Source of the DNA: JAWOGN01 sp046496815
Lineage (GTDB): Bacteria; Desulfobacterota; DSM-4660; Desulfatiglandales; Desulfatiglandaceae
Length of the DNA stretch: 13,079 bases
Assembly (NCBI GenBank): GCA_046496815.1
Contig: JAWOGN010000402.1
Location: 1 to 13,079 of the forward strand
Direction: 5' to 3'
Shown: positions 5,864-12,902 of the stretch, one piece after another
How the letters are laid out: every line of letters starts with the position of its first letter
Numbering within the stretch: position 1 is the first letter of the stretch
Notes under the pieces: model-generated
The model's input: the letters and a program-made list of their open reading frames with translations, nothing else
Told to the model about the DNA's origin: nothing
Database searches by the model: none
Position numbers and translations under genes: made by a program

Positions 5864-7204
5864 ATGCCGAACCAAACCCTCACTTTCAAACACATATTTG
5901 TTTTTTGGGTGCCATTGGCTGCGACCTGGCTCATGATGGCTGCCGAGGGACCTTTCCTTGCCGCAGTCATCGCCCGCTTGGCAGACCCCAAACACAATCT
6001 TGCGGCCTATGGTGTGGCATTTTCATTTGCTGTGCTTGTGGAAGCGCCGATAATTATGATGATGAGCGCATCCACGGCGTTGGTAAAAGACAAAGACTCC
6101 TTCATCAAGTTAAGAAATTTCACCTATATTTTGAATGGTGCTGTTACGCTCATGATGGGGATTTTTCTGCTGCCATCGGTCTTTTACTTCATGACTCAGG
6201 ACTTGATCAGATTACCTGAAAATGTCGCCCGTCTTACCCACGTTGCATGCATCATCCTTGTTCCCTGGCCGGCTGCCATTGGGTATCGACGCTTCTACCA
6301 GGGAATTCTCATTCGGAGCAACCTCACCCGCAGAGTGGCCTACGGAACCGTTGTGCGTCTGTCCACAATGGCATCGACGGCAGCCGTTTGGTATAATCTC
6401 TTCAGGTTGGACGGCGCTGTCGTGGGCGCATTATCACTCTCAGGAGGGGTGTGCGCCGAAGCCATCGTCAGCAAGGTTATGGCCCGCACATCGGTCAAGG
6501 ATCTATTGTTCAAAGAACAAACGAAATCAAACCCAATACGGTTGGATTACGGATATATCACAAGGTTTTATTACCCTCTGGCACTCACTTCCATTCTGGC
6601 CTTAACGGTTCAACCCCTGGTAACTTTATTTATGGGACACAGTCACATGGCGATCGAATCCTTGGCTGTATTGCCCGTAATCAATTCTCTGGTGTTTCTG
6701 TTTAGAAGTATGGGGTTGTCCTTCCAGGAGGTCGGGATCGCCTTGTTGGGCGAAAACAATGAGGGCTACAAACCCTTGCGAAATTTTTCGGTTTTGTTGG
6801 GTATCGCAGCCACAGGCGGCCTCTCGCTCATTGCATTCACCCCGTTGTCTTTGGTTTGGTTTCACCATGTTTCGGGTCTATCGCTGGAGCTCAATCAGTT
6901 TGCCATTCTTCCCACCAAAATACTGGCCGTCATTCCGGGGCTTATGGTTTTGCTCTCCTTTCAGAGATCTGTGTTGGTCAGTACGAGGCACACCACACCC
7001 ATTACCATTGCGACTGCCATCGAGGTAGCGGGCATCATCATATGCCTCTTCCTCACCATCAAGTTCTTGGGGCTGATCGGTGCAACTGCGGCAGCCCTTT
7101 CCCTTGTAATTGGACGGGTGTTTGCCAACTGTTATCTGTTTGTCCCCTATTTTAGCGTGCTAAGAAACGAAAAAAAGCCGGGACCGGGTCTTCAACAAAT
7201 CTAA
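5864..7204 (+). CDS. MATE/Ank-type multi-pass membrane transporter
   Basis: The 446-residue product is an integral inner-membrane protein with about 12 hydrophobic segments, beginning at HIFVFWVPLAATWLMMAAEG and ending near GRVFANCYLFVPYFSVL. The overall layout resembles the MATE/MOP flippase superfamily, particularly the distant relatives of the ANK (progressive ankylosis) proteins, with the two-bundle repetition visible: the second half restarts at YITRFYYPLALTSILALTVQP (about 250-270). Substrate is unknown. The ATG at 5864 is favoured because it immediately precedes the first membrane segment. The frame is open to a TTG at 5795, but the extra 23 residues (ISKRRAAIYALRVLF) are basic and no ribosome-binding site precedes any of the possible starts. 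A promoter candidate ends about seven bases before the ATG, so the mRNA may be nearly leaderless. Convergent with the hydrolase-OsmC gene. Confidence 0.75.
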   Translation: MPNQTLTFKHIFVFWVPLAATWLMMAAEGPFLAAVIARLADPKHNLAAYGVAFSFAVLVEAPIIMMMSASTALVKDKDSFIKLRNFTYILNGAVTLMMGIFLLPSVFYFMTQDLIRLPENVARLTHVACIILVPWPAAIGYRRFYQGILIRSNLTRRVAYGTVVRLSTMASTAAVWYNLFRLDGAVVGALSLSGGVCAEAIVSKVMARTSVKDLLFKEQTKSNPIRLDYGYITRFYYPLALTSILALTVQPLVTLFMGHSHMAIESLAVLPVINSLVFLFRSMGLSFQEVGIALLGENNEGYKPLRNFSVLLGIAATGGLSLIAFTPLSLVWFHHVSGLSLELNQFAILPTKILAVIPGLMVLLSFQRSVLVSTRHTTPITIATAIEVAGIIICLFLTIKFLGLIGATAAALSLVIGRVFANCYLFVPYFSVLRNEKKPGPGLQQI

Positions 7205-7254
7205 GCCGGAGTTGCACAAAAGTCGCTTTGTTGGTTTTCCCGCCCGTTCGGCTT
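7203..7254. terminator. Possible bidirectional terminator between convergent genes
   Basis: An outer stem AAGCCG (7203-7208) / CGGCTT (7249-7254) encloses an inner hairpin ACAAA (7216-7220) / TTTGT (7227-7231). The sequence after the inner hairpin contains TTTT on the plus strand, and AAAA precedes it for the opposite strand. The position between two convergent stop codons supports the idea; the stems are modest. Confidence 0.3.
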
Positions 7255-8477
7255 CAGTCTTTTAATCGTGAGCCGATCGCTATCTCAGAACGTAAGGTTC
7301 GGTGAACCGGACATCTGTCTGCAATTTCCATTAGTCGGGCACGCTGTGCCTCGCCGAGAGGCCCAAGAAGTTCGATTTCGCGTTCGATGTAGTCAATTTT
7401 CCCATTACTTTTCGTTTCGCACTGCTCGCAATCTTCCGCGTGGATTTTCTGATGTTTCAACCTCACAGTCACTCCCTCAACGGGCCACTGCTTGCGATCC
7501 GCGTAAAGCCGGATTGTCATGGAAGTGCAGGCACCCAGTGCGGCAACCAAATAGTCGTAAGGTGTCGGACCTGTGTTCGCCCCCCCAACGGCAATGGGCT
7601 CGTCGGCAATAAGCCTGTGTTCGTTGGCTATAATTTCCGTCTGTAGGCCTTTTTTCCCAATGCGCACCACTACCCGATTGTCCTTCAGATCTCTTTGCGG
7701 CGTTAAATCGTCCGGCACTGCCACATATTTCCGCGCCCATGCCGCCAGTACCGAACCGGCGTAGACGGAATCGTTGCGATCTGATAGCAAGTGGTCGGCC
7801 TGATCCAGGGAAATAAAACTCTTCGGTTGTCGGGCCGCCTCAAATAGCACCCTGGCGTTTTTGATGTCCACAATTTCGTCCGCGGGTGAGTGGAAAATGA
7901 GCAATGCTCTATCAAGGTTCTGAAGAGATTCCTTCATTCGAACCTCTTTGAGGTTATCAAGAAATTGCTTCTTGAGTCGAAAGGTCTTCCCGGCCAATGT
8001 AATTTCCGCCTCACCGCGGCTTTCAATATCCTCAGTCATCCTTCCCAACAGATGCCCTAAATCGGATGGACTTGCCGGTGCACCAATTGTAGCCACGGCC
8101 ACCGAAGAAGGAATGCTTTGCGCAGCCTGCAACACGGCGGCGCCACCCAGCGAGTGCCCGATCAATAGCTGCGGTGCTTCAAAGTTCGCAGTGAGAAAAT
8201 CAGCCGCAGCCACGAGGTCTGCCACATTGGAGGAGAAATTCGTATCAGCGAAATCTCCCTCGCTTTCTCCAAGCCCCGTAAAGTCAAAGCGCAAGACGGC
8301 AATTCCGTTCATCGCGAGAGCTCGATTAATGTGACCCACCGCGTTGAGATTCTTCGAACAGGTGAAACAGTGCACAAAAATGGCGTATGTCGTAAGCTTT
8401 TCATCAATCGGCAAGTCCAGGCGAGCTGACAGTGCCTTGCCTTCAACGTTTTTGAGTTTAAGTTTCTGAAATTGCAT
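7254..8477 (-). CDS. Bifunctional alpha/beta hydrolase - OsmC family protein
   Basis: The 407-residue product is a two-domain fusion. Residues 1-255 form an alpha/beta hydrolase with the nucleophile elbow GHSLGG (Ser109), a candidate acid Asp200 in HSPADEIVD and the catalytic His229 in QADHLLSD; FVHCFTCSKN (34-43) forms the oxyanion-side loop. Residues 265-407 form an OsmC-type domain with the two peroxidatic cysteines, Cys317 in GACTSM and Cys389 in DRCPVHRTL, the pair that reduces organic hydroperoxides in OsmC/Ohr proteins. An extra HAEDCEQC stretch (346-353) adds two cysteines. This hydrolase-OsmC architecture is known in proteobacteria, but its substrate is not. ATG at 8477 is preceded by AAGAGA. 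No signal peptide, so cytoplasmic. The gene lies 167 bp downstream of the MttB-family gene on the same strand and has a promoter candidate of its own. Confidence 0.93.
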   Translation of the reverse strand: MQFQKLKLKNVEGKALSARLDLPIDEKLTTYAIFVHCFTCSKNLNAVGHINRALAMNGIAVLRFDFTGLGESEGDFADTNFSSNVADLVAAADFLTANFEAPQLLIGHSLGGAAVLQAAQSIPSSVAVATIGAPASPSDLGHLLGRMTEDIESRGEAEITLAGKTFRLKKQFLDNLKEVRMKESLQNLDRALLIFHSPADEIVDIKNARVLFEAARQPKSFISLDQADHLLSDRNDSVYAGSVLAAWARKYVAVPDDLTPQRDLKDNRVVVRIGKKGLQTEIIANEHRLIADEPIAVGGANTGPTPYDYLVAALGACTSMTIRLYADRKQWPVEGVTVRLKHQKIHAEDCEQCETKSNGKIDYIEREIELLGPLGEAQRARLMEIADRCPVHRTLRSEIAIGSRLKD

Positions 8478-8558
8478 ATCTACATCTCTTTTATAGCATT
8501 AAAAGCCCTGCAAATTGGATTGCCCATCCTTCATCTCACAACACGCATTGGGAACCGG

Positions 8559-8575
8559 CTCGGACAGCCTCCGAG
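8559..8575. repeat. Inverted repeat in the hydrolase-OsmC leader
   Basis: CTCGGA (8559-8564) and TCCGAG (8570-8575) form a perfect 6-bp stem around a 5-nt loop. No T tract follows on the minus strand, so it is more likely a leader hairpin of the hydrolase mRNA than a terminator of the methyltransferase gene. Confidence 0.3.
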
Positions 8576-8598
8576 ATATTACAGATCCGACCGCAATT

Positions 8599-8625
8599 TT
8601 TATAGAGACAGGATAAAACCGTCAA
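8599..8625 (-). promoter_or_regulatory. Possible promoter for the hydrolase-OsmC gene
   Basis: On the minus strand TTGACG (8620-8625) and TATAAA (8599-8604) are separated by 15 bases. Both boxes are near consensus, but the spacer is short. It would start transcription about 115 bp before the ATG at 8477. Confidence 0.35.
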
Positions 8626-8644
8626 ATGTGCCGATGACTGAGAA

Positions 8645-10153
8645 TCATTGCAGTCGTTGCCGAGTACGCGCACTCAGCCGAGTTGAGTCCCTTGCCAACT
8701 TTTTTAACACATCCTTTTCCCCTTCCCTTTTTAACCGTTCCAGCGCGTCCAGAACCTTACTATCAAGCGGCTCGGGCTTGTGGGTTTCAATAATTTCACG
8801 AACCCTGTGCTGAACCTGCTTTTCCATTGTAGGTTGACCTGCCTCCTGCCATGCTTTGATCGGCTGGCGATTGAAAAGTTTGGTCATCCAGAGTTCTTTT
8901 CGGAAGTTATCGAGCGTGTGTTTCTGGGTTAAGAAATGACCCCCTGGGCCCACGGCATCGATCACCTCCCGTGCGAGCGTTTCGGCGCTTACCGTAATGC
9001 CTTGGACGAACCGTTTGCTCATGCCGATGATTTCATTGCCCATTACCAGCTGCTCGCAGGAGCAGGCCATACCCGATGCCATGTAACCGACATCGTGGAT
9101 CAGGTTAAGCCCGGCAAGCCCTTGGCTTAGGATTGAAAAAGCGCTCTCAATACCGGCCTGAGCATCGAGAGATTTCGCATCGGTCATACCCGCCAACCCC
9201 CAGGTGGGCAAATTGAAGGACTGGGCCACTTCAGCTTGGGCCGCCACCGCCAGACTATTTTCCGGTGGACCCATGGCAAGGAGCCCGCTCGACATATCGA
9301 GAATGCCGACATTGCCACTCATGGAGACCGGACATCCGGTCTTGCGCAACTGCGCCAGGGTGAGATGGATCAATGCCTCCGCCGTTATCTGCACAACCAC
9401 CCCCGCCATGCTGACCGGTCCTGTAGCGCCTGCCTGTACAGTTGAACCCGGCACCTGTGGCATGAACCGATCCGCGGCAACAAAAATCCGGTTGACGACT
9501 TCTTCCGGAAACTGTAACGGCGCGATGGCTTCGGGGTAAAGAATCAAGAAAGGGCGTTCAGAGAGATGCTCCCTGCTTCCCGCCACTGTCGCAGCCATTT
9601 CGTAAACGTATTCACAACCGAGCGACGTGTAACCGATAAAGACAATCGGCTTGGTCGTGTTCGCCACCACGGCCTGAAATTCGTGCAAGTCGGCGGCATC
9701 TCCCGGCACATCTTGAGCGGAACCCATCGGCATTGCAAAATCGATATGTTCCAGAGCATCGGTCACTTTGGCACCGGTGCTGATGTCCGCAATTTGCGTT
9801 TCGCGGTACTCACCGGTCAGCGCATCCTTGGTGTTGGGGCTGGCGGTTGATGTGCCATAGTGGCTCTTTCTCCCCTCCACCTCCATGGCCCGCTTGCCGT
9901 TGCGATCATAAATGGTCCATCCTTGCGGTGCCGAAAGCAAACACCCCTCAACGATATAGCGTGGGATTTTGATGACACTGCCTTTGACGACAGCGCCGGC
10001 CTGAGCCAACATTTTTCTTCCACCCGCATGCGTGCATTTAAAACCCACCTTTTCCACGACCTCAAATGCAGCCTGCCGGATTTCCCAGATCTGATCCTCG
10101 GTCAAAACTTGCATTCCCACCGAACGCGTCTGGGTACGCGACGTCTGTAGCAT
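8645..10153 (-). CDS. MttB-family (trimethylamine methyltransferase superfamily, COG5598) methyltransferase, non-pyrrolysine type
   Basis: The 502-residue product matches the MttB superfamily, TIM-barrel enzymes that move a methyl group from a quaternary or tertiary amine to the cobalt of a corrinoid protein. Visible landmarks are VEKVGFKCTHAGG (33-45), HYGTSTASPNTKDALTGEYR (98-117), GATGPVSMAG (242-251), GLAGMTDAKSLDAQAG (319-334) and the Cys-containing GMACSCEQLVMGNE (361-374). The whole frame is sense codons, so it is not a TAG-containing trimethylamine enzyme. Non-Pyl members with known substrates act on glycine betaine, proline betaine or carnitine; which applies here cannot be told. The start at 10153 follows GGGAGGTGGAGA, a strong ribosome-binding site; an in-frame GTG at 10192 lacks one. 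No corrinoid protein or reactivase gene is adjacent. A long structured leader precedes it. Confidence 0.92.
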   Translation of the reverse strand: MLQTSRTQTRSVGMQVLTEDQIWEIRQAAFEVVEKVGFKCTHAGGRKMLAQAGAVVKGSVIKIPRYIVEGCLLSAPQGWTIYDRNGKRAMEVEGRKSHYGTSTASPNTKDALTGEYRETQIADISTGAKVTDALEHIDFAMPMGSAQDVPGDAADLHEFQAVVANTTKPIVFIGYTSLGCEYVYEMAATVAGSREHLSERPFLILYPEAIAPLQFPEEVVNRIFVAADRFMPQVPGSTVQAGATGPVSMAGVVVQITAEALIHLTLAQLRKTGCPVSMSGNVGILDMSSGLLAMGPPENSLAVAAQAEVAQSFNLPTWGLAGMTDAKSLDAQAGIESAFSILSQGLAGLNLIHDVGYMASGMACSCEQLVMGNEIIGMSKRFVQGITVSAETLAREVIDAVGPGGHFLTQKHTLDNFRKELWMTKLFNRQPIKAWQEAGQPTMEKQVQHRVREIIETHKPEPLDSKVLDALERLKREGEKDVLKKLARDSTRLSARTRQRLQ

Positions 10154-10208
10154 TCTCCACCTCCCCTGTTCAAAGTGAGATTCCACCTTCACTCGACAAG
10201 CCCTGCGT

Positions 10209-10246
10209 TAAAAAAGTCAAACTTGGCGCAGATTCATGGCGTCAAG
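10209..10246 (-). terminator. Leader terminator candidate upstream of the MttB-family gene
   Basis: On the minus strand CTTGACGC (10246-10239) pairs with GCGCCAAG (10229-10222) around a 9-nt loop; seven of eight positions are Watson-Crick with one A-C mismatch. It is followed at once by TTTGACTTTTTT (10221-10210). This is a usable intrinsic-terminator layout located about 55 bp before the ATG, where it would stop transcription before the gene unless it is overridden. Confidence 0.4.
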
Positions 10247-10248
10247 CC

Positions 10249-10289
10249 GTGGCATTTCATCCCGATGAAATCGCCACTTCCCCATCGGG
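10249..10289 (-). promoter_or_regulatory. Mutually exclusive hairpins in the mttB leader (riboswitch- or attenuator-like)
   Basis: Hairpin A pairs GTGGC plus ATTTCAT (10277-10273, 10271-10265) with ATGAAAT plus GCCAC (10260-10249): 12 bp, one bulged G, loop CGGG. Hairpin B pairs CCCGATG (10289-10283) with CATCGGG (10267-10261), a perfect 7-bp stem. They share bases 10261-10277, so only one can form. They stand directly upstream of the terminator candidate at 10209-10246. No known riboswitch class was recognised. Confidence 0.4.
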
Positions 10290-10435
10290 TAAGAAACATG
10301 GCAGCCCTTCCCCTTTCATGAAATTTCAATGGGTGTGAATTCCAACAACGTAGCGAACGGAAAGAGAGACGTTACTATTTACAATTTTGAATCCGATTTT
10401 GCCACGTTTTTTGTACGACCATAGGGAAACTCCGC

Positions 10436-10475
10436 GGGGTGTTATGGGAAATGAGTGACCGTCACTCCCACCCGG
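10436..10475. promoter_or_regulatory. Large dyad with a GAGTGAC/GTCACTC core, operator or RNA hairpin
   Basis: GAGTGAC (10453-10459) and GTCACTC (10461-10467) are perfect inverted copies around one C, flanked by GGGTG... TGG and CCACCC that can extend the pairing with a bulge. The 15-bp core has the size and symmetry of a dimeric transcription-factor site. It lies in the gap between the SpmA/SpmB-like gene and the MttB-family gene. Confidence 0.4.
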
Positions 10476-10499
10476 ATATGGGCAACAATGACGCCGATT

Positions 10500-10517
10500 T
10501 CACCGGATAAGCGGTGA
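10500..10517 (+). repeat. Inverted repeat TCACCG/CGGTGA
   Basis: TCACCG (10500-10505) and CGGTGA (10512-10517) form a perfect 6-bp stem with a GATAAG loop. Together with the dyad at 10436-10475 and the terminator at 10538-10577, it gives three successive hairpins on the plus strand. Confidence 0.35.
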
Positions 10518-10537
10518 GTCCGAACGCCCCGACGTCA

Positions 10538-10577
10538 AGCCCGCTCACAAATCGACCGAGCACGGGTTCTTTTTTTC
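10538..10577 (+). terminator. Orphan intrinsic terminator on the plus strand
   Basis: AGCCCG then CTC (about 10538-10546) pair with GAG and CGGGTT across a loop and a 2-nt bulge, followed by CTTTTTTT. This is a typical stem plus U tract for a plus-strand transcript, yet no plus-strand gene lies within the preceding 3 kb. On the minus strand the T tract becomes an A tract before the stem, so it cannot terminate the flanking minus-strand gene. Confidence 0.45.
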
Positions 10578-10606
10578 CTGCCCTGTTGAAATTTCTAACT
10601 CACCAT

Positions 10607-11902
10607 TCATCCATAGAGATACGCGCAGACGGCCACTGCAGCAGCAATCCCGGCGACGTCCGCCGTCAGCGCAGCGGCCAGGGCATGGCGCACACGTCGT
10701 ATCTGGACCGCCCCAAAATAGATTGCCAATACGTAAAAGCTTGTCTCGGTCGAGCCTTGAAAGGTTGAAACCAGATAGCCGATGTAGCTGTCCGGGCCGA
10801 TAGCCGGATCATTGATAATGGAAGCCAGAATGCCGTATGCCCCGGAACCCGACAGAGGCCTCATCAGCGCCATGGGCAGCGCCTCAGCAGGCAGACCGAG
10901 TTTTCCCGTCCACGGACCCAATGCATCCACCATCGCTTCCATTGCGCCGCTGGCTCGGAACATACCGACCGCCACCAAAATGGCCACCAGGTAGGGAATG
11001 ATCCGAATTGCCACATGAAAACCCTCCTTGGCCCCTTCTACAAACACCTCATAGACTCGCACGCGCCTTATGACGCCATACCCTAGAAAACCTGCCATGA
11101 GTCCCGGAATGATCCAGGGGGATAAGGTCCTGCCGTACACAACGGTCACGGGAACCAATGCAAGCAAGGCACAGACTGCAGAGAAACCGACCCACACGGG
11201 ATAGGCCTCCGTGGACGCTTCCGGTAAAGTCGCTTCCTCCTCCGCCACCACATCTTCAACCTTTCTCCCCTTTCCTTTCTCCGCAATGGACTTCAATCGA
11301 AAGAACCGCCCATATCCTTTGGCCGCAATAATGGCGATCATCGTTGAGCACAGGGTGGCGAAAAGCGTCGTGGCAAGGATTCCGGCCGGATCGGTCGATC
11401 CCGCGGCCGCCCGCAACGCGATCACACCGGTTGGTAACAGCGTCACGTTGGAGGTATTGATGGCAAGGAACAAGGCCATCGAATCGGTAGCGGTACCCGG
11501 GTGCGAATTGAGTTTGTCCAGCTCCTGCATGGCCCGAATCCCGAACGGCGTCGCGGCGTTGCCCAACCCCATGGCGTTGGCAGACATATTCAAGATCATG
11601 GCACCCATGGCCGGATGGTCTGAAGGAACGTCGGGAAACAACCTCACCATTACGGGACGAATCAGACGCGCAAGCACGCTTAACAAACCGCCCACCTCGG
11701 CCACCTTCATCAGCCCCAAAAAAAGTGTCATCACACCAATCAGACCCAGAGCCAATTCCACTGACCCGGCGGCGGACTCCACCATGGCTTTCGACAGGGC
11801 TTCCATAGGGGCTGTCTCACCTTCGGCTGGAATCCAGCCAAGTTGATGCCATCCTGCGGTAAGAAATGCGACGATAACAATAGTAAAAAATATAAGGTTC
11901 AT
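10607..11902 (-). CDS. SpmA-SpmB fusion, nucleoside-recognition (Gate) domain membrane protein
   Basis: The 431-residue product joins two Gate domains that are separate proteins (spore maturation proteins A and B) in Bacillus. The N-terminal half (1-200) begins MNLIFFTIVIVAFLTAGWHQ and carries the SpmA signature ILNMSANAMGLGNAATPFGI and INTSNVTLLPTGVI. A charged linker (about 200-230, EKGKGRKVEDVVAEEEATLP) follows. The C-terminal half carries the SpmB signature MRPLSGSGAYGI, GPDSYIGYLVSTFQGSTET and RVRHALAAALTADVAG. About ten to twelve membrane segments are expected. The family occurs in many bacteria that do not make spores; its transported or sensed ligand is unknown. ATG at 11902 is chosen because the SpmA N-terminus begins there and GGAG lies 12 bases upstream; the ATG at 11959 has no ribosome-binding site. 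It follows a lipoprotein gene after 76 bp. Confidence 0.9.
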   Translation of the reverse strand: MNLIFFTIVIVAFLTAGWHQLGWIPAEGETAPMEALSKAMVESAAGSVELALGLIGVMTLFLGLMKVAEVGGLLSVLARLIRPVMVRLFPDVPSDHPAMGAMILNMSANAMGLGNAATPFGIRAMQELDKLNSHPGTATDSMALFLAINTSNVTLLPTGVIALRAAAGSTDPAGILATTLFATLCSTMIAIIAAKGYGRFFRLKSIAEKGKGRKVEDVVAEEEATLPEASTEAYPVWVGFSAVCALLALVPVTVVYGRTLSPWIIPGLMAGFLGYGVIRRVRVYEVFVEGAKEGFHVAIRIIPYLVAILVAVGMFRASGAMEAMVDALGPWTGKLGLPAEALPMALMRPLSGSGAYGILASIINDPAIGPDSYIGYLVSTFQGSTETSFYVLAIYFGAVQIRRVRHALAAALTADVAGIAAAVAVCAYLYG

Positions 11903-11978
11903 GCTGTCCGATATCTCCAAATGCCCAGAGAGCCTTCTCTTGAACCTGCCTTGCAACATGGAGAACGACGTTTTTTTC

Positions 11979-12734
11979 TTAAAATGTCAAGAAGCGCTTT
12001 TCATAGACGGCAATGGGCTCGTAACCGAATATCGCATTCAAATGATGTAACAAGGCATGGCGACCCTCTTCCCGCCACGATTCCGTTATGAGTTCATCAA
12101 TCCGTTTGTAAAATGCCTCTACTTCTCCGAGTGTCGAAGGGCCTTCCCCATCGCCCGTTTTTTCCGCCATTTGCACAATCAGATCGAGCCACATTTGACT
12201 GACGCCCATGATATAATAGGGCCACGATCTCTTGATGGGAGGAGACCATCTGGAATCACTCATATCTTCTATTCGAGGCTTGGAAACGCTGCCCGTATCA
12301 TCGTAAATATCTTGAACGATTTCACCGGCGGTTTTCATCTTTTCCAGGTTCCTACTGCCAATAATGGAATTTTGGATCTCCTGCGCGATTTCACCGGAGC
12401 AATAGAAAATGAAGCTGAACTGATGCCCGCTTTGGTCGCGCGCCGCTCTTCGGTGGAAGCGCCACAGAACGATGTCCTTGCTGTAAGTTTCCACAACAGG
12501 GGAAACGATTGCATGGGCGATAAAAAGATCCATGTGCCAGCATGGTTCGGTTTCTTCGGGCCATCTCATTTGAAAGCTTACTTTCCACCACCCCGTATTG
12601 TGTACTCCCAATTCCGGTTTCGCTATCTCTTTGACAGGCGGAACCGCAGGACCCAAAGAGGCACATCCGCCCAACAGGATGACTATCATTGCGAAAGCGG
12701 TCGATAATTGACTGAATTGTTTCGTTAGAAGCAC
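11979..12734 (-). CDS. Putative lipoprotein of unknown function
   Basis: The 251-residue product starts at a GTG (12732-12734), supported by GGGGGAG eight bases upstream. The N-terminus MLLTKQFSQL plus a hydrophobic run to ILLGGCASLG is a lipoprotein signal peptide with Cys24 as the lipidated residue. The mature part is soluble, aromatic-rich and contains no recognised catalytic motif: HNTGWWKVSFQMRWPEE, DLFIAHAIVSPVVETYSKD, then a long C-terminal helical part (MWLDLIVQMAEKT through ELITESWREEGRHALLHHLN). I do not recognise a named family. It precedes the SpmA-SpmB fusion on the same strand with a 76-bp gap lacking a terminator, so the two are probably co-transcribed and may act together at the envelope (inference). 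Confidence 0.82.
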   Translation of the reverse strand: MLLTKQFSQLSTAFAMIVILLGGCASLGPAVPPVKEIAKPELGVHNTGWWKVSFQMRWPEETEPCWHMDLFIAHAIVSPVVETYSKDIVLWRFHRRAARDQSGHQFSFIFYCSGEIAQEIQNSIIGSRNLEKMKTAGEIVQDIYDDTGSVSKPRIEDMSDSRWSPPIKRSWPYYIMGVSQMWLDLIVQMAEKTGDGEGPSTLGEVEAFYKRIDELITESWREEGRHALLHHLNAIFGYEPIAVYEKRFLTF

Positions 12735-12766
12735 GCTTGTCTCTCCCCCTATCTCGAATTAAGCTT

Positions 12767-12795
12767 TACATAACCCTTAGGGTCTCATCTTGCAA
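12767..12795 (-). promoter_or_regulatory. Possible promoter with an operator-like dyad for the lipoprotein/SpmA-SpmB unit
   Basis: On the minus strand TTGCAA (12790-12795) and TATGTA (12767-12772) are 17 bases apart; matches are four and three of six. The spacer contains the perfect dyad ACCCT-T-AGGGT (12773-12783), placed where a bound protein would block RNA polymerase. It lies about 30 bp upstream of the GTG start. Confidence 0.3.
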
Positions 12796-12902
12796 CCCAA
12801 TAGAATCAATCTTAATGAGTCATACGCCCTCTCTTTTATCCTTCCGGGTGTTGAGAGGTGCAAGCCAGGCATCTCTCTGTCTTGTTTTACACCCCATCTA
12901 TG

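Noticed and set aside
11211..11846. A 211-codon open frame on the plus strand
   Set aside because: It is antisense to the clear SpmA half of the fused membrane protein and has a low-complexity Ala/Ser/Pro composition expected from a shadow frame.
11955..11990. TTGACA on the minus strand at the end of the lipoprotein gene as a promoter for the SpmA-SpmB fusion
   Set aside because: No acceptable -10 hexamer lies 15-19 bases downstream; the hexamer is explained by the coding sequence for the last residues.
12057..12707. A 216-codon open frame on the plus strand
   Set aside because: It is antisense to the lipoprotein gene, which has a good signal peptide and ribosome-binding site.
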